A DNA stretch of 64,000 bases, taken from a bacterium (GTDB lineage Bacteria; Babelota; Babeliae; Babelales; GCA-2401785). Both the position numbers and the translations under genes were made by a program. Below the pieces are notes generated by a model that was not told the origin of the DNA, ran no database searches, and worked only from the letters and a program-made list of their open reading frames with translations. The number at the start of each line of letters is the position of its first letter. The first letter of the stretch is position 1. Positions 19,562 to 28,308 of this stretch are shown one piece after another. The DNA lies in NCBI GenBank assembly GCA_023249975.1, contig JAHFBP010000003.1:1-64000 (forward strand), given 5' to 3'.

Positions 19562-20689
19562 ATGGCTTGGCAACCTATCGTCCCCCTTCTCGGTAAGTTT
19601 TTTGCGGCATTAGGTGCAATGGTCGGCTTTGGGGCCCTCATTGCAATTCATGAATTTGGCCATTTTATATTTTGTAAGATTTTTGGCGTCAAAACCCCTA
19701 CATTTTCTATAGGAATGGGCCCTGTTATTTTCAAAAGACGTTTTTGGGACACCGACTTCTCCCTTTCACTCCTCCCCCTTGGCGGATATGTTGAAATGGC
19801 CGGATCGCACGAACCTGGTCAAGGAGAGCAACTACAAGCGCATGATCGAAGCGAAACCTCTTTTCAATCAAAGCCTTACTGGCAAAAAATGTGCATCATG
19901 TTCGGCGGAATCTTCTTTAACCTTGCAACTGCTTTTATCATTTATTTTGGGCTTTTTTGGCACGGAATGCCTCAACAAACCACTAAATCCATGACCATCA
20001 GCAGCTTTGTTGAAAAACACACCCCCGCTGAAAATGGCGGCTTGAAAGTTGGTGACAAAATTGTTGGCCTAGGTGGAAAAAAATTCTCTGAAGAAAAAAC
20101 AACCATCGACGCAATTCTCAAAAACCTCCAAGGCCATCCAAGCAAAGCCATGAACTTTACGATTATTCGGGATAAATTTGAAAAATCCCTTTACGTTACT
20201 CTTGGACAAAAAGAATCCGCCAATGGGCCGATTGGATCGCTCGGAGCTGCATTTGAACTTGAAGCTGGCGAAACAATTTATGAAAGCTATTCCTTGGCCG
20301 AATCATTAACCCACACAATCGCGACCATGAAGGCACAAATAATCGGTATCTCTAGCTTTATCAAACGCGCCTTTGTTCAACGAGACCTTTCCAGTGCAGG
20401 CGGACCGCTCATGATCGCGTCACAAAGCTTTAAGATGGCGAGCAGTGGCATTAAACTACTTTTAATGTTTCTCGCCTATGTAAGCATCAATTTGGCGCTT
20501 TTGAATGTTCTGCCCCTAGGAGCTTTGGATGGCGGACAAATCTTATTTTCGACCATCGAATTTGTAATCAGACGAGAATTGCCTGATATGTTCAGAATCG
20601 CGGTTAACGCAATTTCAATTTTCCTTTTCGCGCTTTTATTCTTTTTCTTAACCTACAAAGACATCATGCGAATTTGGCTGGGTTCATAA
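19562..20689 (+). CDS. rseP: Site-2 intramembrane zinc metalloprotease RseP
   Basis: Membrane-embedded M50 protease that cleaves transmembrane anti-sigma factors or leftover signal peptides. The 375-residue product has the zinc motif HEFGH inside the first membrane helix near residue 30, a single PDZ domain near 130-200 (PAENGGLKVGDKIVGL), and the second active-site motif NVLPLGALDGGQ near 318, followed by two C-terminal membrane helices. One PDZ domain rather than the two of E. coli RseP. It stands alone, followed by a strong terminator. No sigma-E/RseA genes are nearby. Confidence 0.94.
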   Translation: MAWQPIVPLLGKFFAALGAMVGFGALIAIHEFGHFIFCKIFGVKTPTFSIGMGPVIFKRRFWDTDFSLSLLPLGGYVEMAGSHEPGQGEQLQAHDRSETSFQSKPYWQKMCIMFGGIFFNLATAFIIYFGLFWHGMPQQTTKSMTISSFVEKHTPAENGGLKVGDKIVGLGGKKFSEEKTTIDAILKNLQGHPSKAMNFTIIRDKFEKSLYVTLGQKESANGPIGSLGAAFELEAGETIYESYSLAESLTHTIATMKAQIIGISSFIKRAFVQRDLSSAGGPLMIASQSFKMASSGIKLLLMFLAYVSINLALLNVLPLGALDGGQILFSTIEFVIRRELPDMFRIAVNAISIFLFALLFFFLTYKDIMRIWLGS

Positions 20690-20712
20690 ATTTAATACGT
20701 ATTTTTGAATGC

Positions 20713-20745
20713 AAAAAGACCCGGATTTTTTGTCCGGGTCTTTTT
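20713..20745 (+). terminator. Bidirectional rho-independent terminator after rseP and rplM
   Basis: A 13-base stem, AAAAAGACCCGGA paired with TCCGGGTCTTTTT across a seven-base T-rich loop. The A-run and T-run flanking the GC stem make it work in both directions, matching the convergent arrangement of rseP and rplM. Confidence 0.92.
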
Positions 20746-20792
20746 ATTTAATAACTTAATAATGTGCTAAAACTAACGTGGTTAGAATTAAC

Positions 20793-21221
20793 TTATTTAG
20801 TGTTAACTTGAGCAAAGTGTGGATGTTCATTTCCAACATAAAGCTTAAGCTTCAACATTGATTGTCGACCAAGAGTAGTCTTTGGCAACATGCCTTTGAC
20901 AGCTTCTTGCAAAATGCGTGTTGGATCTTTTTCCATAACTTGAAGCGCTGTTCGTTCTTTCAAACCACTCTTCCAGCCAGAATATCTTTTATAGATCTTG
21001 TCTGACCACTTGTTACCAGTAAACACAACATTTTCGCAATTAAGAACAACGACATAATCACCACCGTCGGTATGAGGCGTAAAAGAAGCCTTATCTTTAC
21101 CGCGAAGTCTATTAGCAATTTCTGTTGCAAGTCGACCAACAACTTGACCCGTAGCATCAATAACATGCCACTTTGGATCTCTATCCTCTTTTCTGAGGAA
21201 AAACGCTTTATTCATATCCAT
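20793..21221 (-). CDS. rplM: 50S ribosomal protein L13
   Basis: Early large-subunit assembly protein, 142 residues. Diagnostic segments are WHVIDATGQVVGRLATEIANRLRGKDK, GDYVVVLNCENVVFTGNKW and AVKGMLPKTTLGRQSMLKLKLYVGNEHPH. In most bacteria rpsI (S9) follows directly. Here the transcript ends at a terminator instead, so S9 must be encoded elsewhere. Confidence 0.97.
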   Translation of the reverse strand: MDMNKAFFLRKEDRDPKWHVIDATGQVVGRLATEIANRLRGKDKASFTPHTDGGDYVVVLNCENVVFTGNKWSDKIYKRYSGWKSGLKERTALQVMEKDPTRILQEAVKGMLPKTTLGRQSMLKLKLYVGNEHPHFAQVNTK

Positions 21222-21558
21222 GAAAACTATTCTTTCGCTCTATACACACGCAGCTCTTGAGCACACGAAATGAAGCTTGTAATCAAATAACCAACTATCT
21301 TTGCACATATACGGATCTTTTTTATGGGGATAGCCTCTTACCTATTCAAGGCCCTTGCGGGATGCCCAAGCCCTTTCGGTCTCTTTCCAGACGCATCTGT
21401 AAAAACCTACTGGGACCCCGCAATTAGCTTACGGGATTTTCCGAATCTGGTCAAATTAGATCTTGCAGCAACCTTGATCATGTGGTATCCCTACCAGGCA
21501 TTTGATTTTGACACTTGTATCTTCAGAAATTACCTATTTCATAACTTGAGGGCTTTTT
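21222..21558. other. Intergenic region between rplM and the Memo-AMMECR1 gene
   Basis: About 340 bases holding the rplM promoter side and the promoter of the downstream lipoprotein gene. An open reading frame of 106 codons crosses it on the plus strand but lacks a ribosome-binding site and overlaps the lipoprotein gene, so I do not call it. No RNA gene is visible. Confidence 0.5.
21508..21536 (+). promoter_or_regulatory. Possible promoter of the Memo-AMMECR1 lipoprotein gene
   Basis: A perfect TTGACA at 21508-21513 is followed after 17 bases by TACCTA, a weak -10. Transcription would start about 15 bases before the ATG at 21559, leaving just enough room for the GAGGG ribosome-binding site. 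Other -10 choices are possible. Confidence 0.4.
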
Positions 21559-23169
21559 ATGAAAAGAAATTGGATCAAATCAACGATCACGCCGCTGTTG
21601 TTGATAACTTTATGCCTTGTGATCACGTCCTGCACCCAAACTGAGAAAGTCATTCACACCGCCCACCTAACCGCTGGATGGTACCCCCACAGCCCCTCTG
21701 AATTGCAGGATGCCATTGGAAAATATGATCAATTTGCCACTAAAAACCTCTCCATCCCATTCTCGGCCAACTCGATAAAGGCTTTAATCGTTCCCCATGC
21801 TGGTTATCGGTATTCAGGACTATGTGCTGCTTCAGCCTATGCCAGTCTTTTGAAAAATGGCAAAAAAAATACAGATATCACCTCTGTAATGATCATTGCG
21901 CCAAGTCACTATCTACCCGTTAACGGTATCGCCTTGCCCAAATTTACCCACTACAAAACACCCCTGGGAACCATCCCCCTCGACACACAGGCCATTGAGC
22001 AAATGAGTAAAAACCGGCTTTTTTCTATTTTTGATGACGCCTTTACACAAGAACACTCTATCGAAGTTCAACTTCCCTTTTTACAAGAACACATTGCCTC
22101 ATTTAAGATTATTCCAGTAATCATCGGCTCAATGGCAACCGTAAATATGACAATCATGGCCGAAGAATTGAAAAACCACGTGGGGCCCCATACCCTTGTT
22201 GTGGCAACAACTGACCTGATCCATTACGGCCAATCATATAAAAACACCCCCTTTAAAGAAGCCGTTTTTGACATGATTAATTATTTCAACCGAACAGCCC
22301 TTGAACAAATCGCGAATCAATCAGCTACTGGGTTTTTGAATGTCGTCAAAGAAAATGGACTGAATCTCTGCGGCAAACATGCCATCGCACTTTTACTCAA
22401 AATGTCTGAACTCGGCGCTTTTGGTCAGGTATCACCCTCCCTTTCATGCTATTACAGCTCGCCACAAATAATAGGTAAAGACACTTCTGAAAATATCTCT
22501 ATCAAAGATTTATTTGCGCCATGCTCAGATGAACAATCGAGTGAGTCTGTCAGTTATGCTGCATTTGTATTCTCAACAACCCCTCAACAAGGACAACCTG
22601 CCAGCATGCGCCTGACTAATTTTGAAAAGCTTTCGCTTTTGGCATCATCGCGCAGAATATTAGAAAACCACTTTTCTCCTGAATTTGGTGAAAGAAGATT
22701 AAACGAAGAACTTCTTCTCCCCATGCCGAGTCCCGGGCTACAAGAAAATACTGCGATTTTTTCAACACTTACCTCTAATAATGGTGAGTTAATGGGATGC
22801 ATTGGAACATTTGATCGCAACCAACCTCTGATGCGCATTGCCCCACTGATAACCAAATCAGCTGCCCTGAAAGATGCGCGCTTTGAACCTCTTCAAGCGT
22901 CTCAATTGGCTCATACTCACATTTCACTTTCTGTGCTCAGCGACACAAAGCCAGTCAAATCTTATCGAGATATTATCTTGGAAAAACATGGCATCATCAT
23001 GAATAAAGACGGAGCAAGTGCAACATTCTTACCTGAAGTTGCGCCTGAAAATCATTGGACCCTTGAAAAAACGCTCTCTGAACTTTCACTCAAGGCTGGC
23101 CTTGAACCTGATGCCTGGAAAGAAGGGGCTACCTTTGAAGTCTACGAGTCATATAAAATACGTGAATAA
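21559..23169 (+). CDS. Memo-family / AMMECR1 fusion protein with lipoprotein signal
   Basis: A 536-residue two-domain protein. Residues 1-25 look like a lipoprotein signal: two lysine/arginine charges, a hydrophobic run and a lipobox-like VITSC. Residues about 40-330 match the Memo (class III dioxygenase-like, AmmeMemoRadiSam B) fold, with the metal-site histidines in PHAGY and PSHY, TTDLIHYG, and the cysteine in LCGKH. Residues about 350-530 are AMMECR1 (AmmeMemoRadiSam A), with LMGCIGTF close to the family hallmark LRGCIGTF and DARFEPL. The biochemical role of these families is unsettled. No radical SAM partner gene is nearby. Export to the envelope would be unusual for this family. Confidence 0.85.
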   Translation: MKRNWIKSTITPLLLITLCLVITSCTQTEKVIHTAHLTAGWYPHSPSELQDAIGKYDQFATKNLSIPFSANSIKALIVPHAGYRYSGLCAASAYASLLKNGKKNTDITSVMIIAPSHYLPVNGIALPKFTHYKTPLGTIPLDTQAIEQMSKNRLFSIFDDAFTQEHSIEVQLPFLQEHIASFKIIPVIIGSMATVNMTIMAEELKNHVGPHTLVVATTDLIHYGQSYKNTPFKEAVFDMINYFNRTALEQIANQSATGFLNVVKENGLNLCGKHAIALLLKMSELGAFGQVSPSLSCYYSSPQIIGKDTSENISIKDLFAPCSDEQSSESVSYAAFVFSTTPQQGQPASMRLTNFEKLSLLASSRRILENHFSPEFGERRLNEELLLPMPSPGLQENTAIFSTLTSNNGELMGCIGTFDRNQPLMRIAPLITKSAALKDARFEPLQASQLAHTHISLSVLSDTKPVKSYRDIILEKHGIIMNKDGASATFLPEVAPENHWTLEKTLSELSLKAGLEPDAWKEGATFEVYESYKIRE

Positions 23170-23184
23170 TGTTATTGTTGGTAT

Positions 23185-23212
23185 GGGCCTGGATAGCTAA
23201 GCACCCAGGCCC
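23185..23212. terminator. Possible terminator hairpin between convergent genes
   Basis: GGGCCTGG pairs with CCAGGCCC across a 12-base loop, placed just after the Memo-AMMECR1 stop and before the pepP stop. The T-run that should follow is short (CACCTTT), so it may be a weak bidirectional terminator. Confidence 0.5.
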
Positions 23213-23220
23213 ACCTTTGA

Positions 23221-24522
23221 CTATTCAACGCAATAGCGCTCAGCTATAAACTTTTCTATCTCATCTGAGGTTTTTGGCAACTCTTCACTCAAGCAAACGA
23301 GTCCATCATCTGCCAAAACATAATTGTCCTCAATTCTGATCCCAATACCTTCTTCAGGAATATAGAGCCCTGGTTCGATCGTGAATGCGTCGCCTGATCT
23401 GAGCGGAATGCGCGCATCGCCAACATCATGCACATCAAGCCCCAAAAAGTGTCCAATGCCATGTATGAAGTATTTTTCCAAGCCATGTTTTTCAAAAAAA
23501 GCTCGTGCGATATGGTGTAATGATTTTTCAGGTTCTTGTGTATTGACCAAATACATACCCGGTTTGACACATTGTTCTACATGCTTTTGGGCAGCAAGAA
23601 CAATTTCATACAACTCTTTTTGACGCGGCGTAAACAACCCTGAAACAGGGAACGTTCGTGTCAAGTCTGCTGCATACATTCCAAACTCAGCGCCAATATC
23701 CACAACCGTCAATTCGCCATCACACAATTGAGCCGTTAACCTGGTGTAATGCAGACGAGTTGCATTGATACCTGTTGCTACTATTGTTGGAAATGAAGGA
23801 CCAGAGCAGCCCAGCGTAGTAAAAATCGCTTCAATTCCCGCTTTAAGGTCGTATTCAAATGCCCCAGCCTTAATGGTTCGTGCCACAAATGTCTGTGCTG
23901 CCATTGTTGACTGTACGGCTTCAAACATCATTAAAACTTCAGCCTCACTCTTTGAGCGGCGCATATCATGCACAATGCCAGAAATATCAAAAACTCCGGA
24001 CGGCTGCACAGGCAGCACATCAAGAATATCCCCGACAAGTGCCATTTGAGGAACATATCGCTCACCTCGATGATCATGCAAAACAAAAAGCGAAGTCTCA
24101 CCGTCTATGAATTTTTCCAAATCATCTGACACACCCTTGTAATGAGCAGGATCGAACAAACTGCTCAAAACATAACCAGGGATTTGGCTACCTAAAAATG
24201 ATATTGAAGAATATGCTTTTTCTAATTCAGGATCGATTGAAGGCGATCCTGCATAGAGGTGATCCCCCGTCCAAGCACCACGATCAGCCTGATAGGACGG
24301 TACATATAAAATTTGTCGGCCATCTGAAAAAACACACAAAACCAAGCCTGGCTCAGTCAAACCCGTTAAATAATAAAAGCTGCTTTCTGGGCGAAATCGA
24401 AAACGGTGGTCCTCAAACCCCGATGAAAAAATGGCTACCCACTTATTTCCATCGGCATCCAACTTGATACGTTCAATTAAATCTGATCGTTTTTGATTAT
24501 GAAATGCTGCATCAATCCTCAT
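23221..24522 (-). CDS. pepP: Xaa-Pro aminopeptidase (M24 family)
   Basis: Cleaves N-terminal residues before proline. The 433-residue product has the PepP N-terminal domain (FRPESSFYYLTGLTEPG near residues 41-57) and the pita-bread catalytic domain with the metal ligands: Asp in VVDIGAEFG and in AADLTRTFPVSG, His in HGIGHFLGLDVHD, Glu in FTIEPGLYIP and GIGIRIEDNY. An AAGGCAGAG site precedes the ATG. It is the last gene of a yidC-recR-pepP unit. Confidence 0.94.
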   Translation of the reverse strand: MRIDAAFHNQKRSDLIERIKLDADGNKWVAIFSSGFEDHRFRFRPESSFYYLTGLTEPGLVLCVFSDGRQILYVPSYQADRGAWTGDHLYAGSPSIDPELEKAYSSISFLGSQIPGYVLSSLFDPAHYKGVSDDLEKFIDGETSLFVLHDHRGERYVPQMALVGDILDVLPVQPSGVFDISGIVHDMRRSKSEAEVLMMFEAVQSTMAAQTFVARTIKAGAFEYDLKAGIEAIFTTLGCSGPSFPTIVATGINATRLHYTRLTAQLCDGELTVVDIGAEFGMYAADLTRTFPVSGLFTPRQKELYEIVLAAQKHVEQCVKPGMYLVNTQEPEKSLHHIARAFFEKHGLEKYFIHGIGHFLGLDVHDVGDARIPLRSGDAFTIEPGLYIPEEGIGIRIEDNYVLADDGLVCLSEELPKTSDEIEKFIAERYCVE

Positions 24523-24594
24523 CTCTGCCTTTCTCTCTCTTAAGACACATGTGTCAAAATATTTAGATCAGATTCACATTAAATTGGCCGAAAC

Positions 24595-25206
24595 TTAAAA
24601 TGGTCGACGCCCCACCAGAGCCTCATGAATAGTCACTCGATCCATAAACTCCAAGGATGACCCCATCGGCAAACCATTTGCAAGCCTCGAAACTATCAAA
24701 TCTTGGTCTTGTATTTTTGAATAAATAAAGCTGGCCGTTGCTTCACCCTCTGGAGTTGGATTGGTTGCAAAGATAATTTCTTGGATAGTGCCACTTTTAC
24801 AACGCATAATCAATTGATTGATAGAAAGTTGATCAGGGCCGATACCTTCAAGTGGACATAATACCCCACCAAGAATGTGATATCTCCCTCTAAATTGCCG
24901 AGTTCGTTCAATCGAAAACATATCCTGCCACATCTCAACAACACAAATTACTTTGGTTTCTCGAGAGTCATCAGAACAAATTGAGCAGACTTGTTGCCCC
25001 TCGACCCAATTGAAGCACTCCCGGCAATTTTTAACATATTGCTTTGCCTGCTCAAGAGCCTGACACAGTTGATCAATTTTCTCAGGCTGGCTGGTCACAA
25101 TATGCGTTGCCACACGATAAAGGTTTTTTGACGCAAGATACGGAATCTTTTGCAGCTCAGTCAAAAGTCTCTTAAGTGAGGGTAAATGATCAAATGACCT
25201 ACTCAT
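24595..25206 (-). CDS. recR: Recombination protein RecR
   Basis: RecR works with RecO/RecF in loading RecA at gaps. The 203-residue product has an N-terminal helix-hairpin-helix region (LTELQKIPYLASKNLYRVA), a four-cysteine zinc finger (CREC then CSIC, residues about 61-80) and a TOPRIM domain with VICVVE, YHILGGVLCPLEGIGPDQL and ATNPTPEGEATA. It begins 11 bases after yidC ends. The usual dnaX-ybaB neighbours are absent. Confidence 0.95.
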   Translation of the reverse strand: MSRSFDHLPSLKRLLTELQKIPYLASKNLYRVATHIVTSQPEKIDQLCQALEQAKQYVKNCRECFNWVEGQQVCSICSDDSRETKVICVVEMWQDMFSIERTRQFRGRYHILGGVLCPLEGIGPDQLSINQLIMRCKSGTIQEIIFATNPTPEGEATASFIYSKIQDQDLIVSRLANGLPMGSSLEFMDRVTIHEALVGRRPF

Positions 25207-25217
25207 AACAAACCAAA

Positions 25218-26795
25218 TTACGCATAATACATTTTTTTAATACGTGCTTCCATTATAGAAACAAGGTTTCCTATGAAGAAATAGAGTACTAGTCCTGCAG
25301 GAAGCCTGACAAAAAACGCAATAGCAATAATTGGCATAATCAAAGCAGTTGCTTGCATTTTATCGCCAAATAGTGCGCGCTGGACGTACAACATAGAAGC
25401 ACTTGCAAGAAGCGGCAAAAAGTAATACGGATCTCCCGAAGAAAGGTCTTTAATCCACCCAATAAATGAAGCTTGATACAACATTACATTATTATTAATC
25501 ATCCAGAGTAAGGATATCATAATAGGCAATGTTATCGCTGCTGATAAAAAGCCAAACAGTATCGTACTTCCGCGCGAGATATTATGCTGCTCATACAACT
25601 TACCTGTTTCTTCCATTTGACGAGCAGAATCCCCTTTATATTTAAGATTAATTGCATCAATTGTGGGCTTATATTTTGCTTCAAATTTAGCTAATTCTGC
25701 ACTGCGCTGGCTTGACTTAATCATAAAAGGCATCAGGGGAATTCTAATGAGAAGTGTTAATAGTATAATCGCTAAGCCATAATTTTTAACTAGTGAATAC
25801 AACCAATCAAGTAGCCAAAAGAGTATGCGCCCTATATAGGGGAACCATCCACCATGCAATGAATCAATCAAACGTGCATCAACGGCCATCATTTGTTGAT
25901 AAATTTTTGGTCCAAGATAGAACGATAGGGTAACATCAGCTTCTTTAGAAATTTCACAACCTTCAAGAATTGTCACCAATTCAGCCTTATCGCTTCGTTT
26001 ATAAAATCCACGGCGAATAAAGTTTTTCTCGCTACCAATAAATGCATGCGTAAAATACTTATCCTGAGCTCCCATCAGCAAGGGGACGAGCCATCCAGAA
26101 TTTTTCTCTTCACTCGAATCAACATCAATCGTCTTGATTGTTTTTTTATTAACACCCAATATCATGCCCGACACAACGTCATCAGGAACCTGAGAAACAA
26201 ATGGTCCTGGAACAAAAATACGTGGTATTATTCCTTTATTCATATGTTTTTTAGGCCTAAATGTGACCTGAAGATCAAGTCGGTAGTTATGATCAAATAC
26301 ATGATAAGACTTAGTAACACTCACCAAATCATTGCTTCCCACAAATTCTATCGTGAATCTTCCATCTTCGTGCTTGTTTGCCGTGTTTTTGTAAACAAGA
26401 GGCGTCTTTTCATCAAATGCTATGAGAAATGCACCTTCTTCTCTATTTTCGAAATCAATTTTTGGCACAATTGTTTCAAGCGGTTGGCCATCAGGACCGA
26501 CATGCTTTAAAAATTTAATCTCATTTAAAATGGCACCCCTGGTTGAAAATACATATTCACAGTTGTTCGTTGTAATCGTCACAAGCTCTGGTTCAGCCTT
26601 GGTCTGCCTTTCATCAAAAGCAACTTCTCGATTTAATGGCTTGGCTTCTATTTCATTAACGGGAGCTACAAAAACTTGGCCAGCAACTTGATGCTGATTA
26701 TTTTGTTCTGATCCTGAGAAAAAATAATTTGAAACTAAAAGATATATCGAAGTAAAAACAAGCACCCGAAGCACCATCGAAAGGTATTTATTCAT
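25218..26795 (-). CDS. yidC: Membrane protein insertase YidC
   Basis: Inserts and folds inner-membrane proteins with or without SecYEG. I begin at MNKYLSMVLRVLVFTSIYLL, the typical YidC N-terminal helix. A reading frame 36 codons longer exists but its extra part looks non-genuine. A large periplasmic domain (residues about 60-300) precedes the conserved five-helix core, with the groove arginine in LLIRIPLMPFM and the hairpin KFEAKYKPTIDAINLKYKGD. The Gram-negative type domain supports a two-membrane cell. rpmH-rnpA are not adjacent. Confidence 0.95.
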   Translation of the reverse strand: MNKYLSMVLRVLVFTSIYLLVSNYFFSGSEQNNQHQVAGQVFVAPVNEIEAKPLNREVAFDERQTKAEPELVTITTNNCEYVFSTRGAILNEIKFLKHVGPDGQPLETIVPKIDFENREEGAFLIAFDEKTPLVYKNTANKHEDGRFTIEFVGSNDLVSVTKSYHVFDHNYRLDLQVTFRPKKHMNKGIIPRIFVPGPFVSQVPDDVVSGMILGVNKKTIKTIDVDSSEEKNSGWLVPLLMGAQDKYFTHAFIGSEKNFIRRGFYKRSDKAELVTILEGCEISKEADVTLSFYLGPKIYQQMMAVDARLIDSLHGGWFPYIGRILFWLLDWLYSLVKNYGLAIILLTLLIRIPLMPFMIKSSQRSAELAKFEAKYKPTIDAINLKYKGDSARQMEETGKLYEQHNISRGSTILFGFLSAAITLPIMISLLWMINNNVMLYQASFIGWIKDLSSGDPYYFLPLLASASMLYVQRALFGDKMQATALIMPIIAIAFFVRLPAGLVLYFFIGNLVSIMEARIKKMYYA

Positions 26796-27014
26796 ATCAC
26801 ACCAAACATAGAAAGATAACAGAGACAACAACTTGACAACAATTGGCTGACGATCACCCAAGAATCCACGCAAATAGTACCATAAAACTAAATCTCTAGC
26901 CACTCATAACTCAAGCTAAAATCCAAATTTCCATGTCAAACTGTTCCACCCGACCACCCCTTTATGATACAACCAATTTCAGGGGCAAATTACCTTGCAC
27001 TATGAGGAACTATT

Positions 27015-27485
27015 ATGCAAAAAAGACCGTTAGCTCAAAAAACTTTTCGAATTGGAGACCTAGCTGACAAGCTCGAGGTCAAAAAATTTGTTATTCGATT
27101 TTGGGAAAAAGAATTTAGTCTCAACTTTGAACGCTCTGATGGCGGCCAGCGTTATTACACCCACAAAGACCTGGAAACTTTCCAGACCATTAAAGATCTT
27201 TTGTATCACCAAGGCTTTACTATCCCAGGAGCCCGACAACAACTTCACAGCAAAACATCATCAGCCGCAGCGCCTTTAGTCCTGAGCCTGTCGAAGGGCC
27301 CTGACAAATCAACTCCTGCACTATCCCTTACATCACTAGTTCCAACGATATCAGCAGCTCGCATTCAACCTCCAGTTCAAACACAGGCCCCAATTGCGCC
27401 ACCCATAAAGGACGACTCAAAAACAAAGCTTCTCCTTGAGTCGATTAAACAAGAACTTCTTAAGCTTAAAAAGCAGCTTGAATAG
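27015..27485 (+). CDS. MerR-type HTH transcriptional regulator
   Basis: A 156-residue protein whose first 75 residues are a MerR winged helix: FRIGDLADKLEVKKFVIRFW, then SDGGQRYYTHKDLETFQTI and GFTIPGARQQL. This variant resembles the small MerR proteins found near ihfA in other bacteria, and no metal or drug sensor domain follows. The middle (residues about 80-135) is Ala/Pro/Thr/Ser-rich and contains a translated dispersed repeat (VLSLSKGP). A short amphipathic helix LLLESIKQELLKLKKQLE closes the protein and may dimerise. Target genes are unknown. Confidence 0.85.
   Translation: MQKRPLAQKTFRIGDLADKLEVKKFVIRFWEKEFSLNFERSDGGQRYYTHKDLETFQTIKDLLYHQGFTIPGARQQLHSKTSSAAAPLVLSLSKGPDKSTPALSLTSLVPTISAARIQPPVQTQAPIAPPIKDDSKTKLLLESIKQELLKLKKQLE
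27281..27299 (+). repeat. Dispersed short repeat copy inside the MerR-type gene
   Basis: The string CCTGAGCCTGTCGAAGGG lies in frame in the linker of the MerR-type gene, translating as LSLSKG. It shares CCTGAG at one end and TCGAAGGG at the other with the elements at 52010-52056 and 59698-59734. From memory, this string recurs in many bacterial genomes, but I could not check this. Confidence 0.6.
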
Positions 27486-27563
27486 CTCACCTTGTTGCGT
27501 TGATTGAGCAAACTAGTATCATTGAGAATATCTGATGTTGTATTTTTTTAGATAACTCACACC

Positions 27564-28271
27564 ATGAACCTTACCGGCATTTTGGTTGTCAATAAGCCTG
27601 TTGGCATTACCTCATTTGATTGCATTAGGCACATTAAAAAAATTGTTGGAAAAAAAGAAAAAATTGGTCATGCCGGCACACTCGATCCATTCGCATCCGG
27701 CGTTATGATTATTGCCATCGGGCGCGATGCCACACGGCAATTGACGCAATTGACCGCTGCCAACAAGCGCTACATTGTTACCGCTCGACTGGGCCAGCTG
27801 ACTGACACCATGGACAAAACAGGCCAAACCATCACCGACGAGCAAGCACCATGCCTGACAAGTTCAGATTTAGAAAATGCAGCTCACGCCCTTATGCCAT
27901 CCTATGAACAAGTCCCTCCAATGTATTCAAGCCTGAAGCACAAGGGGCAACCGCTTCACAAATTGGCTCGCCAAGAAAAGCTGAGCACAGAGGCGTTGGA
28001 AGAAATTGTTCAAGATAAAGCTCGCGAAGTTCACATTTTTGACTTTGCTCTTGAATCGTTTGAGCCGCCCTTCTTTTCATTTTCAACCACTGTATCCAAG
28101 GGCACCTATATCCGCAGCCTTGCCAATGATATTGCGCAAAAATGTGGCACTGTTGCTACCTGCTATGAGCTTCAGCGTACGGAAGTTGGGCAGTTTTCAC
28201 TCAGCCAAGCCTGCAATCTTCATGATTTGCAAACCATTGATGATATCTCCCACGCACTCATTCATCCCTAA
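27564..28271 (+). CDS. truB: tRNA pseudouridine(55) synthase TruB
   Basis: Makes pseudouridine 55 in the T loop of tRNAs. The 235-residue product has GILVVNKPVGITSFD at the N-terminus, the catalytic aspartate in GHAGTLDPFASG near residue 41, YIVTARLGQLTDTMDKTG and the KGTYIRSLANDIA segment. It ends without the C-terminal PUA-like domain, so it is the short form. It stands alone, not next to rbfA or rpsO, and ends at a terminator. Confidence 0.95.
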   Translation: MNLTGILVVNKPVGITSFDCIRHIKKIVGKKEKIGHAGTLDPFASGVMIIAIGRDATRQLTQLTAANKRYIVTARLGQLTDTMDKTGQTITDEQAPCLTSSDLENAAHALMPSYEQVPPMYSSLKHKGQPLHKLARQEKLSTEALEEIVQDKAREVHIFDFALESFEPPFFSFSTTVSKGTYIRSLANDIAQKCGTVATCYELQRTEVGQFSLSQACNLHDLQTIDDISHALIHP

Positions 28272-28276
28272 TAAAT

Positions 28277-28308
28277 GGGGAGCTTAAATGCTCCCCTATA
28301 ATTTTTTT
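28277..28308 (+). terminator. Rho-independent terminator after truB
   Basis: GGGGAGC pairs with GCTCCCC across a six-base loop and is followed by TATAATTTTTTT. It lies between the truB stop and the stop of the convergent barrel gene, which ends inside the T-run. Confidence 0.9.

Noticed and set aside
21324-21644. A 106-codon plus-strand frame before the Memo-AMMECR1 gene
   Set aside because: No ribosome-binding site, overlaps the next gene by 86 bases, and the composition does not look like a protein. The TTGACA at 21508 lies inside it.
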